A stretch of 64,000 nucleotides of DNA from Rothia halotolerans. Its GTDB lineage: Bacteria; Actinomycetota; Actinomycetes; Actinomycetales; Micrococcaceae. A model generated the notes under the pieces. That model ran no database searches. It worked only from the letters and a program-made list of their open reading frames with translations, and had not been told where the DNA came from. The stretch is from NCBI RefSeq assembly GCF_004136635.1, contig NZ_NOIU01000001.1, positions 62,001 to 126,000 of the forward strand. Direction: 5' to 3'. Shown here piece by piece: positions 16,067 through 26,245 of the stretch. Position 1 is the stretch's first letter. Each line of letters opens with the position of its first letter. The translations under genes and the position numbers were made by a program.

Positions 16067-17967
16067 CCCTCCTCGGTGAAGGACTCGGTGCGGACGTCGA
16101 GCCCGAAGTCGGACAGGATGCGGTCGGGGATCTGGTACCAGATCACGTCGTCGGTGACGATGAGGTTCCGGCGCGAGTACACGTGGTAGACGTCGGCCAG
16201 CCCGGCGGCGTCCGCCTCCTCCGTGATCGCCTCGTACACCTCTTCGGTGAGGTCAGTGTTCGAACCCGCGCCCGACCAGACCAGGTAGATGCCCTCGTTG
16301 CTCGCGTTCTTGGCGACGAGGTACGTGTACGGCTCTTCGTCCTCGTCGACCAGCGGGATGAGCACAGCCATTCGGCGGCTGCCGGTGCTGGAGTGCGAAG
16401 CGATGACGGTGTCGATCATCTCGTCGCGCTCCATCAGGAGCAGCGTCTTAGCGTCGACCTTCTTCTCGAGCTTCTTGAACGTGAAGCCCCCTCCCAGCGC
16501 ACGACCATCGCCGTTGGCCCAGTCCCCGCTGATCGCGCGGGCGAGGCGGTCGGCAGTCAGTTCCCGCGCGTAGGAGTCGCCGCGCTCAGGACGGCCCTGC
16601 TCGACGAGGATGAACCTCCGGTCGCTGCCGGACGTGGAGTTGAGCGCCAGCACCGCGTGCCCCGTGGTCCCGGAGCCGGCGAAGGGATCGAGCACGGTGC
16701 CGCGGTCGGGGACCCAGAGCTGGATCAGCTTCATCATCAGCTTCAACGGCTTCACCGTCGTGAACCCGTGCCCCTTGCCGACGATCGCCGTGAGCTCGCT
16801 CGACCCGTCGCTGCTGCGCCCCGACTCCTCGAAGTCCCACGAGGTGGAGCCGAGCTCGACAGGGAGGTCCAGCTCCTGGTCAGCCCAGTAGGTGACCGGG
16901 ACCTTGCCCTTCTTGAGCTTCTCCAAGTAGGTCTTGGTCCGCGGGCGGCCCTGCCCGTCGCGACCGAACCAGATGAAGGGCCACTCGGGCTCCTCGAGCC
17001 GCTTGTTCGCACGTTCCGCGGTGCCGGCGTCGAACCCGTCCTTCAGCACCAGCGCCTTGACCTTGCCGTCCGCGATGTCCTTCTCGCGGTACTCGGAGCC
17101 CCACTCCTCGAGCCACTCCCTGATGTTGCGCTTGGGGTGCCTCCAGGCACCCTCGCCTGCCGGGTAGTGCATCTCCCCGGTGAACGGCGACTGGATCGCG
17201 AAGTCGCCGCTCTCGGCCCAGGTGCGCGCGGTGAGGTTGCCCTCGCGCCAGAGGCCGCGCGAGTCGTTGTCGGGGTTGCCGTACCGCCGATTGTCGGAGT
17301 CCGTGCGCTCCATGGACGCCGTCTTCGCGCGGGCGATGCTCTTGGCGTACACGAGCACGTACTCGGTCGTGGTCGTGACCCCGCCCTTGTCGGAGCGCGG
17401 CGCAGCCGTCTTCTGCCAGTTGATGATCGCCAGCCGGTTCTCCTCGCCGAAGAGCTCGTCGAGCATCTGGCCGAGGTGAAAGAGCTCGCGGCTGTCGATG
17501 CAGATCGCCAGCACGCCGGAGGGCTTGAGCATGGCCCGCATCATCTGGAGACGCGGGTACATGAACTTCATCCACTTGGTGTGCTTCGCGGGGTCGTCGC
17601 TGCCCACGAACTCGCCCATGTCGGGGTCGTTCGGGTCCTTGTCCCACTTGTCGTTGTAGCGGAAGTCGCCGCCCGTGTTGTAGGGCGGATCCGTGAGGAT
17701 CATGTCGATCTGGCCGCGCTCTCGGTAGAGCGAGGCCAGCGCCTGGAGGTTGTCGCCCTCGATGACCAGGTTCCGCGAGCGGCCCCGCTCGTCGCCGGCG
17801 CTCAGGGCCTTCACGGTGCGCTGGTTCCTCGGGCGAACGCGGCGACCGATCTGGCGCACGAGCACCTTGCCGGGGAAGGAGAGGTTCACACCGGCCCCGG
17901 TCTTCTCGCGGATCATCTCGATCAGCTGCTCGACCGGCAGTGATTCCAGCTCAGTCACATCGTCCAC
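16063..17967 (-). CDS. Type III DNA methyltransferase, Mod subunit
   Basis: 634 residues from GTG 17967, chosen because AAGGGGG lies 6 nt upstream; an in-frame ATG at 17988 adds seven residues. The adenine-methyltransferase motif DPPY at 93-96 precedes the SAM-binding FAGSG at 429-433, the order of beta-class N6-adenine enzymes. The region between, rich in Arg and Trp, would be the target-recognition domain. Mod methylates and provides specificity for the Res partner encoded next. The recognition sequence cannot be read from the protein. No repeat tract suggesting phase variation was seen in the gene. Confidence 0.93.
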   Translation of the reverse strand: MDDVTELESLPVEQLIEMIREKTGAGVNLSFPGKVLVRQIGRRVRPRNQRTVKALSAGDERGRSRNLVIEGDNLQALASLYRERGQIDMILTDPPYNTGGDFRYNDKWDKDPNDPDMGEFVGSDDPAKHTKWMKFMYPRLQMMRAMLKPSGVLAICIDSRELFHLGQMLDELFGEENRLAIINWQKTAAPRSDKGGVTTTTEYVLVYAKSIARAKTASMERTDSDNRRYGNPDNDSRGLWREGNLTARTWAESGDFAIQSPFTGEMHYPAGEGAWRHPKRNIREWLEEWGSEYREKDIADGKVKALVLKDGFDAGTAERANKRLEEPEWPFIWFGRDGQGRPRTKTYLEKLKKGKVPVTYWADQELDLPVELGSTSWDFEESGRSSDGSSELTAIVGKGHGFTTVKPLKLMMKLIQLWVPDRGTVLDPFAGSGTTGHAVLALNSTSGSDRRFILVEQGRPERGDSYARELTADRLARAISGDWANGDGRALGGGFTFKKLEKKVDAKTLLLMERDEMIDTVIASHSSTGSRRMAVLIPLVDEDEEPYTYLVAKNASNEGIYLVWSGAGSNTDLTEEVYEAITEEADAAGLADVYHVYSRRNLIVTDDVIWYQIPDRILSDFGLDVRTESFTEEG

Positions 17968-18112
17968 GACGCGCCCCCTTGATGGCATGCAGAAATGGGA
18001 AGGTGCGGCGCAGTCCGCGACGAACCGCAGCGGTGGTGCGCACTCTCGGGATCAGTAGAGCAGGGGCCACTGACATTCGGGTCGAGCTGGATGACCGTCA
18101 GTCGGGCACCCC
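17968..18112. other. Junction between island-like region and core genes
   Basis: 145 bp between the mod start and the ychF stop. It must hold the mod promoter and may contain the right edge of the accessory region. No tRNA, repeat or clear att core was found by eye. Confidence 0.3.
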
Positions 18113-19219
18113 TCACTTCTTCCCGCTTCCAGACTGCCCTCCGTGCCGGAACTCCACCACATCCCCATCCTTCATCACATACTCCTTGCCCTCCATCCGC
18201 ACCTTGCCCGCGGCCTTCGCCTCGTTCATGGTGCCGGCGGCGTCGAGGTCGTCGAAGGAGACGATCTCGGCCTTGATGAAGCCGCGTTCGAAGTCGGTGT
18301 GGATGACGCCGGCCGCCTGCGGGGCGGTGTCCCCCTGGGAGATCGTCCAGGCGCGGGATTCCTTGGGCCCGGCGGTCAGGTAGGTCTGCAGCCCCAGCGT
18401 CGAGAAGCCGGTGCGGGCCAGCTTGTCCAGGCCGGATTCCTCCTGGCCGGACATCTCCAGCATCTCGCGGGCCTCCTCCTCGGAAAGCTCGACCATGTCG
18501 GCCTCGAGCTTCGCGTCCAGGAAGACGGCCTCGGCCGGGGCGACGAGGTCGCGCAGCTCCTGCTGCCGCTCCTCGGAGCCGAGCACCGACTCGTCGGCGT
18601 TGAAGACGTAGATGAAGGGCTTGGCGGTGAGCAGGTTCAGCTCGCGCAGCTTCTCGACGTCGAGCTTGGCCGGGCCGGCGCCGCGGAAGATGGTCTCGCC
18701 CTCCTCCAGGATCTTCTGCGCCTGCTGGTAGGCCTCGAGCTGGGCGGCGTCGCCCTTCTTGATCTTGACCTGCTTCTCCAGGCGCGGGATCGCGTTCTCC
18801 ATGGTCTGGAGGTCGGCGAGGATCAGCTCGGTGTTGATGGTCTCCATGTCGGAGGCGGGGTTGACCGCGCCGTCGACGTGGACGACGTCGGGATCGTCGA
18901 AGACCCGCACGACCTGCGCGATGGCCTGCGCCTCGCGGATGTTGGCGAGGAACTTGTTCCCCAGCCCCTCCCCCTCGGAGGCGCCCTTCACGATGCCTGC
19001 GATGTCCACGAAGGAGACCGTGGCGGGGAGGATCTTCTCCGACCCGAAGATCTCCGCGAGCCGGTCCAGCCGCGGGTCGGGGAGGTTCACGACGCCGATG
19101 TTCGGCTCGATCGTGGCGAAGGGGTAGTTCTCCGCCAGGACGGTGTTGCGGGTCAGTGCGTTGAAGAGGGTCGACTTGCCGACGTTCGGCAGTCCCACGA
19201 TTCCGATAGTTAAAGCCAC
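18113..19219 (-). CDS. ychF: Redox-regulated ATPase/GTPase YchF (Obg family)
   Basis: 368 residues, close to the usual ~363. G1 motif GLPNVGKST at 8-16, switch region GIVKGASEGEGLGNKF, an N-F-A-D-E-S stretch replacing NKxD (the YchF hallmark linked to ATP preference), then a coiled coil and the C-terminal TGS domain (HTDFERGFIKAEIV ... GKEYVMKDGDVVEFRHG). It is a ribosome-associated P-loop protein of translation and stress. GTG start at 19219; a TAGACT -10-like box about 17 nt upstream implies a short leader. Confidence 0.97.
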   Translation of the reverse strand: MALTIGIVGLPNVGKSTLFNALTRNTVLAENYPFATIEPNIGVVNLPDPRLDRLAEIFGSEKILPATVSFVDIAGIVKGASEGEGLGNKFLANIREAQAIAQVVRVFDDPDVVHVDGAVNPASDMETINTELILADLQTMENAIPRLEKQVKIKKGDAAQLEAYQQAQKILEEGETIFRGAGPAKLDVEKLRELNLLTAKPFIYVFNADESVLGSEERQQELRDLVAPAEAVFLDAKLEADMVELSEEEAREMLEMSGQEESGLDKLARTGFSTLGLQTYLTAGPKESRAWTISQGDTAPQAAGVIHTDFERGFIKAEIVSFDDLDAAGTMNEAKAAGKVRMEGKEYVMKDGDVVEFRHGGQSGSGKK

Positions 19220-19546
19220 GGTGCCCCAGTCTATCCGGCGACGCGGCGACCCGCATGCCCGAGGTCATCTTTCGCGCCCGCTCGTCACCGTCGGGGCCCG
19301 CACGCTCGTCACCGTCGAGACCCGCCCGGCGGTCAGCTGCATACCCGGGCCGGCCGGAGCCAAGCCGATCCGAGCCGAGCCGAGCCGAGCCGAGCCGAGC
19401 CGAGCCGAGCCGAGACCATCGAGCCCGGCCCGGCCCATCGAACTGGTCCGCCCGGCAGGTCGACCGGCCGCAACGTCCCGCTCAGCCCGCCAACCGGCTC
19501 GCCCCGTCGGCTGAGCCTACCGACCGACTCGGCCCGCCGCCCCGCC
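19220..19546. other. Intergenic region with pentanucleotide repeat
   Basis: 327 bp with no supported gene. It is very GC-rich with repeated cccgc and cgagc words, including the perfect array at 19371-19414. The ychF promoter must lie near its left end. Confidence 0.6.
19371..19414. repeat. CGAGC pentanucleotide tandem array (8 full copies plus CGAG)
   Basis: Eight perfect copies of cgagc run from 19371 to 19410, followed by cgag. The unit is not a multiple of three. The array lies in non-coding DNA upstream of ychF and downstream of the OsmC gene. Such arrays slip and vary in length between cells. Confidence 0.95.
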
Positions 19547-20017
19547 TCAGTCCTCGACCCGCATGCTCACGTTCGTGGGATGCTCGACCGTCCGGGAGAC
19601 CGTGCAGTCCTTGGTCCGGGAGAGCTCCACCAGCCGCGGCACCATGGCCCGGGCCTTCTCCCCCGCCGCCCCCTCGGGGAAGCGCACGGAGAAGGAGAGC
19701 TCGACGTCGTCCAGGCGGCTCCCGCCCGACTCGTCGGTGATCTTCATCCCGCTCGACCGCACGCGCAGCTCCTCCGGCTCGGCGCGCCGGGAGGAGACGA
19801 CGTCGACGTCGACCGCGGAGCACCCGGCGACCGCGGCGAGCAGCAGCTCGACCGGCGTCAGCAGCCCCTCCCCCTGGCCGAAGTCCACGGTGTCCCCGGC
19901 GGCGTTGGTCGCGCGGTAGTGCTTCAGCCCGACCCGCTCGACCTCGACCCCTCGGTAGCGGGGATCCTCCTCGCGGGCGGTGGCTGCGTCGTCGTGCTCT
20001 GGAAGTGATGCGTTCAT
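19547..20017 (-). CDS. OsmC/Ohr-family protein
   Basis: 156 residues from ATG 20017. The fold's two conserved cysteines are present: Cys66 in AAVAGCSAVDVD and Cys138 in RTKDCTVSRTV. These are the thiol pair used for peroxide reduction in OsmC/Ohr enzymes. The DFGQGEGLLTPVELLLAAV stretch is typical of the YhfA/OsmC subgroup. It is cytoplasmic. The upstream 138 bp are shared with the divergent ABC operon and contain the dyad at 20090-20112. Confidence 0.88.
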   Translation of the reverse strand: MNASLPEHDDAATAREEDPRYRGVEVERVGLKHYRATNAAGDTVDFGQGEGLLTPVELLLAAVAGCSAVDVDVVSSRRAEPEELRVRSSGMKITDESGGSRLDDVELSFSVRFPEGAAGEKARAMVPRLVELSRTKDCTVSRTVEHPTNVSMRVED

Positions 20018-20089
20018 GGGTCCATCCTGCACCCGGGCGGGCTCGCGCGGGAGGCGGTGCTCTACCAGCGAAACCCCAGCCCCTGACAA

Positions 20090-20112
20090 ACGTCATGGCG
20101 AACCCATGACGT
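20090..20112. promoter_or_regulatory. Perfect 9-bp dyad upstream of ABC/two-component operon
   Basis: ACGTCATGG (20090-20098) and CCATGACGT (20104-20112) are exact inverse complements separated by cgaac. The site lies 44 bp before the ATPase start and 73 bp before the divergent OsmC gene. NarL/DesR-type regulators bind such dyads, so the response regulator at the operon's end is the natural candidate for autocontrol (inference). Confidence 0.65.
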
Positions 20113-20155
20113 CTGCCCCTGTCCCCCGCGCCTCCGGCCGGGGATGCTGAGAGGC

Positions 20156-21063
<908 letters not shown>

Positions 21064-21067
<4 letters not shown>

Positions 21068-21828
21068 ACCTCGCCGTCTACACCCTCATCGACCTGCGCC
21101 GCATCTTCACCGACGGCGCCGGGCTGTTCTTCACCGCGGGCCTGCCCGTGCTCTTCTACCTCCTGTTCGGGGCGATGCAGAGCTACGGCGACGCGCCCTT
21201 CGGCGAGGGCAACGTCTCCGCCTACGTCATGGTCGGCATGGCCGTGTACGGCGGGATCACCGCGGCCTGCGCGACCGTGGGCTCGACCGCCGTCGAGCAG
21301 ACCACCGGCTGGGGACGGCAGCTCGCGCTGACCCCGCTCAGCAGCCTGGCCATGCTCTCCTCCAAGACCGTGGTGATCCTGGTGCGCGCGGCGTTCCCCG
21401 TGGCCGCCGTCAACGTCGCCGGGATCTTCACCGAGGCGGACATGCCGGCCGGCACCTGGGTCGCGTGCGCGCTCGTCACGGTCCTGGTCGCCCTGCCCTT
21501 CGGCTTCTACGGGATGATCTTCGGGATGCTGTTCCGCTCGGAGTCGGCGGTCTCGATCGCGAGCACCTCGGTGGTGATCCTCGCCTTCCTCGGCAACTCC
21601 TTCTCGCCTCTGCCCGAGTTCCTCATGGGACTCGCCCGGTTCAGCCCCATGTACGGCGCGACGTCGCTGGCCCGCTACCCTCTGAGTGACGGGCAGCAGG
21701 CCGTGAGCGACATCGGCGTCGTGGTCACGGACCCGCTCTGGTACGCGGTCCTCAACGTGGTCGTGTGGGTGGTCGTCTTCGCGGGCATCTGCGCGCTGCT
21801 CGGACGGAGGCAGAAGGGACGCCGATGA
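21064..21828 (+). CDS. ABC-2 type transporter permease
   Basis: 254 residues; GTG start 21064 overlaps the ATPase stop. Six membrane segments with the ABC-2 features: an N-terminal IDLRRIFTDGAGLFFTAGLPVLFYLLFG, a cytoplasmic AVEQTTGWGRQLALTPLS loop, and the last helices with LGNSFSPLPEFLMGLARFSPMY. A single permease with a single ATPase implies homodimers. It resembles the drug or lipid exporters placed beside DesK/DesR-type pairs. ATGA overlap with the kinase. Confidence 0.9.
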
Positions 21829-23030
21829 AGCACGCGCTGCGGGAGTTCCGCTGGCTGCACGCCCTGCAGGCGGGCGTGTGGCTGGTCTTCCTCGCTTTCC
21901 CGGTGATCCTGGTCCTCCAGTCCTCCGCCGCCCCGGGCCTCCGCGCCCTGGCCTTCGTGGGGCTCGGCGTCTTCGCGGTGGTGTACCTGCTGGCCTTCGG
22001 CCTCATCGAGGCGTGGACGCGGTGCAGCCACTGGCTCACGTTCGCGTGGCTCGGCGGGCTGCTCGTGCCGGCCCTCGCGCTGGTCCCGGCCCTGGGGATC
22101 TACGCCTTCTCGCTCAACGGCTACTTCGTGGCCCTGCTGGCCTTCGGCCTGCAGCGGCGGCTGGGCCTCTCCCTCGGGGTCCTGTGCTGCGCGCTCTCCA
22201 GCGTCACGGTCCTCCTGATCGATCCCGGGGCGCTGTGGCCGCTGTCCAGCACGCTGGTGCTGGTGCCGCTGGTGGTGTTCATCATCGGCGTCCTCTCCCA
22301 CCGGGAGGAGGCCGAGTACGGGCTGCAGCAGCGGCTGGCCGTCGCCACCGAGCGCGAGCGCGTCGCCCGCGACGTCCACGACCTGCTCGGCCACTCCCTG
22401 ACCGTCATCAACCTCAAGGCCGAGCTGGCGCTGAAGAGGCTCGACGCCGATCCGCGGGGCACCCGGGAGGAGCTCGAGCAGATCTCCCAGCTCTCCCGGG
22501 TGGCCCTGGCCGAGGTCCGCTCGACCGTGACCCGCCTGCGCACGCCCGACTTCGGCGGCGAGGTCGAGGCCGCCCGCGCCGCGCTGACCACCGCGGGGCT
22601 CACGGCGGTGCTGCCGTCGGCCGTCGAGGCGCCGCGGCTGGCGGGCGGCAACGCATCCCTGTTCTCCTGGGTCCTGCGGGAGGCGGTGACCAACGTGGTC
22701 CGGCACTCCGGGGCGAGCCGCTGCGAGGTCAGGCTCAGCGCGGAGAAGCTGCAGATCGACGACGACGGCGTCGGTCCCGGCGGCGCCTTCGGCAACGGCC
22801 TGAACGGGCTCGCCGAGCGGGTCGAGGAGGCGGGCGGGCGGCTGGTCGTCTCGCCGCTGGCGGAGGCGGAGACGGGCGGGGTGCCCAACGTCGCGTCCTC
22901 GAAGGCGACGGAGGGACCTCCCGACGCAGCCCCGTCGGAGGAAGCCGGCGGCCGCCGCGCGCCGGGCCCCGGCACCCGCGTCCTCGTCACCATGACCGCG
23001 AGCGAGACTCCCCTGGAGGCACCCCGATGA
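21825..23030 (+). CDS. DesK-like sensor histidine kinase
   Basis: 401 residues from ATG 21825. Five or six membrane helices occupy residues 12-157, as in the thermosensor DesK, followed by the HisKA_3 box RVARDVHDLLGHSLTVINLK with phospho-His185. The N-box (REAVTNVVRHSGA) and G-box (DDDGVGPGG) are present. Unusual: about 35 low-complexity residues (ASSKATEGPPDAAPSEEAG) are inserted in the ATPase domain before its final strand. It pairs with the LuxR regulator encoded next and probably senses membrane state. Confidence 0.92.
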   Translation: MKHALREFRWLHALQAGVWLVFLAFPVILVLQSSAAPGLRALAFVGLGVFAVVYLLAFGLIEAWTRCSHWLTFAWLGGLLVPALALVPALGIYAFSLNGYFVALLAFGLQRRLGLSLGVLCCALSSVTVLLIDPGALWPLSSTLVLVPLVVFIIGVLSHREEAEYGLQQRLAVATERERVARDVHDLLGHSLTVINLKAELALKRLDADPRGTREELEQISQLSRVALAEVRSTVTRLRTPDFGGEVEAARAALTTAGLTAVLPSAVEAPRLAGGNASLFSWVLREAVTNVVRHSGASRCEVRLSAEKLQIDDDGVGPGGAFGNGLNGLAERVEEAGGRLVVSPLAEAETGGVPNVASSKATEGPPDAAPSEEAGGRRAPGPGTRVLVTMTASETPLEAPR

Positions 23031-23638
23031 CCCCGATCCGCGTCCTCATCGCCGACGACCAGCAGCTGGTGCGCGGCGCCCTGGCGGCCCTGCTCGCGAT
23101 GGAGGAGGACATCGACGTCGTGGGCGAGGCCGGGCGGGGCGACGAGGTGCCCGACGCCGTCGCCCGTCTGGAGCCCGACGTCGTGCTCATGGACATCGAG
23201 ATGCCCGGCGGCAGCGGCATCGAGGCGACGCGGCGGCTGCGTGCGGCCGGCAGCCGGTGCGCGGTGGTGATCGTGACGACCTTCGGACGCCCCGGCTACC
23301 TGCAGCGGGCGCTGGCGGAGGGGGTCAGCGGCTTCGTGGTCAAGGACACGCCGCCCGCCCAGCTGGCCGAGGCCGTCCGGCGCGTCCACGCGGGGCTGCG
23401 GGTCATCGACCCCTCGCTGGCCGAGCAGTCGCTGCTCGCCCGCGAGAACCCCCTGACCGAGCGGGAGGCCGAGGTCTGCCGCGCGGCCGCGGCGGGCGCC
23501 GGGGTCAAGGAGATCGCGGCCTCCCTGCACCTGTCCGGCGGGACGGTGCGCAACCATCTCTCCTCGGTGATCGGCAAGACCTCGGCGCGGAACCGGCACG
23601 AGGCCGTGCGCGTCGCGGAGGAGAACGGCTGGCTCTAG
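23027..23638 (+). CDS. LuxR/NarL-family response regulator (DesR-like)
   Basis: 203 residues; ATG 23027 overlaps the kinase stop. Receiver: DD at 10-11, phosphoacceptor Asp56 in VVLMDIEMPGG, Thr in IVTTF and Lys in FVVKDTPP. LuxR helix-turn-helix: LTEREAEVCRAAAAGAGVKEIAASL to GTVRNHLSSVIGK. The short DesR-like linker and operon order suggest it controls its own ABC exporter, perhaps via the dyad at 20090-20112. Confidence 0.93.
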   Translation: MTPIRVLIADDQQLVRGALAALLAMEEDIDVVGEAGRGDEVPDAVARLEPDVVLMDIEMPGGSGIEATRRLRAAGSRCAVVIVTTFGRPGYLQRALAEGVSGFVVKDTPPAQLAEAVRRVHAGLRVIDPSLAEQSLLARENPLTEREAEVCRAAAAGAGVKEIAASLHLSGGTVRNHLSSVIGKTSARNRHEAVRVAEENGWL

Positions 23639-23639
23639 G

Positions 23640-23663
23640 GGCGGGGCCGTCCACAGCCCCGCC
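23640..23663 (+). terminator. Hairpin terminator after the two-component operon
   Basis: GGCGGGGC (23640-23647) and GCCCCGCC (23656-23663) around 8 nt, directly after the TAG. There is no T-tract, as is common in high-GC actinobacteria. Confidence 0.5.
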
Positions 23664-23705
23664 GGGGATGCCTATTCTGTCGGTCCCGCCTGGCATGGTG
23701 GGAGC

Positions 23706-24890
23706 ATGGACATTCTGCCCCTCATCCTCTGCACGCTGCTGGCCCTCGTCCTCGGGGGCCTCGGCGGATTCCTGATCGGCTCGCGGCGCTCCGGCGCCGG
23801 TCCCGGGGCGCCCGGGGACCTCTCCGAGGAGAACGCGCGGCTGCGCTCCGAGCTCGCGGCCGCCGTCGAGGGCCGCGGCATGCTCGCCGCCCGCGTCGAG
23901 TCCCTCGAGGAGCGCGCCCGCACGGACCAGGACGTGCTGCGCGCCCTGGCGCCGGTGAAGACCCAGCTGGCCACCGTGGAGCAGCAGGTGCGCCAGATGG
24001 AGCGCGAGCGCGCGGACCAGTACGGCTCCGTGCGGGAGGCGCTGGAGGTCGCCCGGCGCGGGCAGGACGAGCTGCGGGACTCCACCTACAACCTCTCCTC
24101 CGCCCTGCGCTCGACGACGGCGCGCGGCTCCTGGGGCGAGACGCAGCTGCGCCGCGTGGTCGAGGCCGCCGGGATGGACCCGCACGTGAGCTTCTCCGAG
24201 CAGGTCAGCGCGCAGGTCCTCGACGAGGAGGGGAAGACCCGCACGGTCCGGCCCGACATGGTCGTGGCGCTGCCCGGCGGCAAGGAGATCGTGCTGGACT
24301 CGAAGGCCCCGCTCAACGCCTACCTCGAGTCCCAGGAGGCCGAGGACCAGTCGGAGCGGGCCGCGTGGGAGGCCAAGCACGCCAAGGCCGTGAAGTCCCA
24401 CGTGGACGCCCTGGCCGGCAAGAGGTACTGGGAGTCGCGGGAGGTGAGCCCCGAGGTGGTGCTGTGCTTCCTGCCCATGGAGTCGGCGCTCTCGGCGGCG
24501 CTGCGCGCGGACGGGACGCTGCTGGACTACGCCGCGAGCCGCGGCGTCGCGCTGGTCTCCCCGGTATCCCTGCTGGCCTCGCTCAAGGCCGTGGCGCTGT
24601 CCTGGCGGCAGGAGTCGGTCTCGGCCAACGCCCGGGAGCTGCTCTCCCTGGCCCGGCAGCTCTACGAGCGGCTGGCCACGGTGGGCGGGCACCTGCAGCA
24701 GATGGGCCGCTCGCTGACCAAGAGCGTCGAGTCCTACAACTCGATGCTGGGCTCGCTCGAGTCGCGCGTGCTGGTCACCGCGCGACGCATCAACGACCTC
24801 GACCCCTCGGCCCGGCCGGACGAGCGGCTCGAGCCGCGCCCGGTCGACGCCGCCGCCAAGCCGCTCACCGCCTCGGAGCTACAGGACTGA
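23706..24890 (+). CDS. rmuC: DNA recombination protein RmuC
   Basis: 394 residues. An N-terminal membrane anchor (LPLILCTLLALVLGGLGGFLIG) is followed by a long coiled coil (about 40-130) and the RmuC nuclease-like core: RGSWGETQLRRVVEAAGM, VRPDMVVALPGGKEIVLDSKAPLNAY, and LCFLPMESALSAAL. The family limits inversions at short repeats and acts as a predicted endonuclease of the PD-(D/E)xK type; the D...DSK residues are seen here. It is monocistronic, bounded by hairpins on both sides. Confidence 0.95.
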   Translation: MDILPLILCTLLALVLGGLGGFLIGSRRSGAGPGAPGDLSEENARLRSELAAAVEGRGMLAARVESLEERARTDQDVLRALAPVKTQLATVEQQVRQMERERADQYGSVREALEVARRGQDELRDSTYNLSSALRSTTARGSWGETQLRRVVEAAGMDPHVSFSEQVSAQVLDEEGKTRTVRPDMVVALPGGKEIVLDSKAPLNAYLESQEAEDQSERAAWEAKHAKAVKSHVDALAGKRYWESREVSPEVVLCFLPMESALSAALRADGTLLDYAASRGVALVSPVSLLASLKAVALSWRQESVSANARELLSLARQLYERLATVGGHLQQMGRSLTKSVESYNSMLGSLESRVLVTARRINDLDPSARPDERLEPRPVDAAAKPLTASELQD

Positions 24891-24917
24891 CCGACGCCGA
24901 GGCGCGCGGGACGGCAC

Positions 24918-24950
24918 GAGCCCGGGCCACGCGAGGTGGCCCGGGCTCGG
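24918..24950. terminator. 14-bp perfect hairpin between rmuC and ispH
   Basis: Arms at 24918-24931 and 24937-24950 are exact inverse complements (CGAGCCCGGGCCAC) around gcgag. With no T-tract on either side, it can serve both convergent genes. The remaining bases to 25106 are repetitive and hold no gene. Confidence 0.75.
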
Positions 24951-25106
24951 ATACGGGATGGATGGCCCGGCGCCGCGGCGCTGAAACGACGGCTCTACGC
25001 CGCGGTCCTGGAGCGACGACTCGGCGCTGCGACGCTGAGGCAACGGCTCGGCGCCGGATGCCGGACAGAGGGCTCGGCTCCGCTTCCGTGGAACCTGCCC
25101 CTCGGC

Positions 25107-26225
25107 CTAGCGGCTCGGCTTCTCCCCGCGCCCGCCGATCTGGCGGGAGGAGTCGCCGGAGTCCTTGAGCGCCGCGCGCAGCTCCTTGGGCATCGAGAAC
25201 AGGATGTCCTCGGTCGCGGTCTCCACGGGCTCGACGTCGCCGTAGCCGTAGTCCGCCAGCAGCTCCAGCACCTGCTGGACCAGGACCTCCGGCACCGAGG
25301 CGCCCGAGGTCAGGCCCACGGTGCTCACTCCCTCGAACCAGGACTCGTCCACCTGGTGGGCGAAGTCCACGCGCTCGGAGCGCCCGGCGCCGCACTCGAG
25401 CGCGACCTCCTTGAGGCGCACCGAGTTGGAGGAGTTCGAGGAGCCGACCACGATCACCAGGTCGGACTGCGGGGCGATCTCCTTGATGGCGCCCTGGCGG
25501 TTGGAGGTCGCGTAGCAGATGTCGTCCGAGGGCGGGTTGTGCAGGTTCGGGAAGCGGCGCCGCAGCCGCTCGACGGTCTCCATGGTCTCGTCCACGGACA
25601 GCGTCGTCTGGGAGAGCCACACGACCCGGTCCGGGTCGCGGACCTCGACCGAGTCGACGTCGTCCGGGGAGTTCACGATCTGGATGTGCTCGGGGGCCTC
25701 CCCGGCGGTGCCCTCGACCTCCTCGTGGCCGACGTGGCCGATCAGCAGGATGTCGAAGTCCTGCTTGGCGAAGCGCACGGCCTCGCGGTGGACCTTGTTG
25801 ACCAGCGGGCAGGTCGCGTCGATGGTCTGCAGGCCGCGGTGCTCGGCCTCGTCGATCACGGCCGGGGAGACGCCGTGGGCGGAGAACACCGTGACGGCGC
25901 CCTCGGGCACCTCGTCGACCTCGTCCACGAAGATCGCGCCGCGCTCCTCCAGGCTGGTGACCACGTGGGCGTTGTGCACGATCTGCTTGCGGACGTAGAC
26001 CGGGGCGCCGTAGTGCTCCAGGGCCTTCTCGACGGCGATCACCGCGCGGTCGACGCCGGCGCAGTAACCGCGCGGCGCGGCCAGCAGGACCTTCTTGGGC
26101 CCGGTGGGGGCGGCCGCCTCGATCTCCTCCCGGGAGCGGCGGGTCCGCGGCACGTGCGGCATGGCGAGCGGCACCGACCGGGTCTGGGCGCCGGTGCGGG
26201 GCTGGGTCTCAGTGGTGGTCGGCAT
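25107..26225 (-). CDS. ispH: 4-hydroxy-3-methylbut-2-enyl diphosphate reductase
   Basis: 372 residues from ATG 26225. The three iron-sulfur cysteines are visible: Cys55 in [10 protein letters not shown], the Cys in [10 protein letters not shown] and the Cys in [11 protein letters not shown]. The His-rich catalytic site residues ([18 protein letters not shown]) are also present. It performs the last step of the MEP pathway, giving IPP and DMAPP. An extra ~40 N-terminal residues, Arg/Thr/Pro-rich, precede the core and are common in actinobacteria. A six-residue longer start at 26243 is possible. Confidence 0.97.
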   Translation of the reverse strand: MPTTTETQPRTGAQTRSVPLAMPHVPRTRRSREEIEAAAPTGPKKVLLAAPRGYCAGVDRAVIAVEKALEHYGAPVYVRKQIVHNAHVVTSLEERGAIFVDEVDEVPEGAVTVFSAHGVSPAVIDEAEHRGLQTIDATCPLVNKVHREAVRFAKQDFDILLIGHVGHEEVEGTAGEAPEHIQIVNSPDDVDSVEVRDPDRVVWLSQTTLSVDETMETVERLRRRFPNLHNPPSDDICYATSNRQGAIKEIAPQSDLVIVVGSSNSSNSVRLKEVALECGAGRSERVDFAHQVDESWFEGVSTVGLTSGASVPEVLVQQVLELLADYGYGDVEPVETATEDILFSMPKELRAALKDSGDSSRQIGGRGEKPSR

Positions 26226-26245
26226 ATGCTCCAGTCTATCCACGA

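Noticed and set aside
18113-19219. Element edge inside ychF
   Set aside because: The gene is full length with all motifs, so nothing is inserted in it.
19371-19414. CRISPR-like repeat
   Set aside because: The unit is 5 bp with no spacers; it is a simple tandem array.
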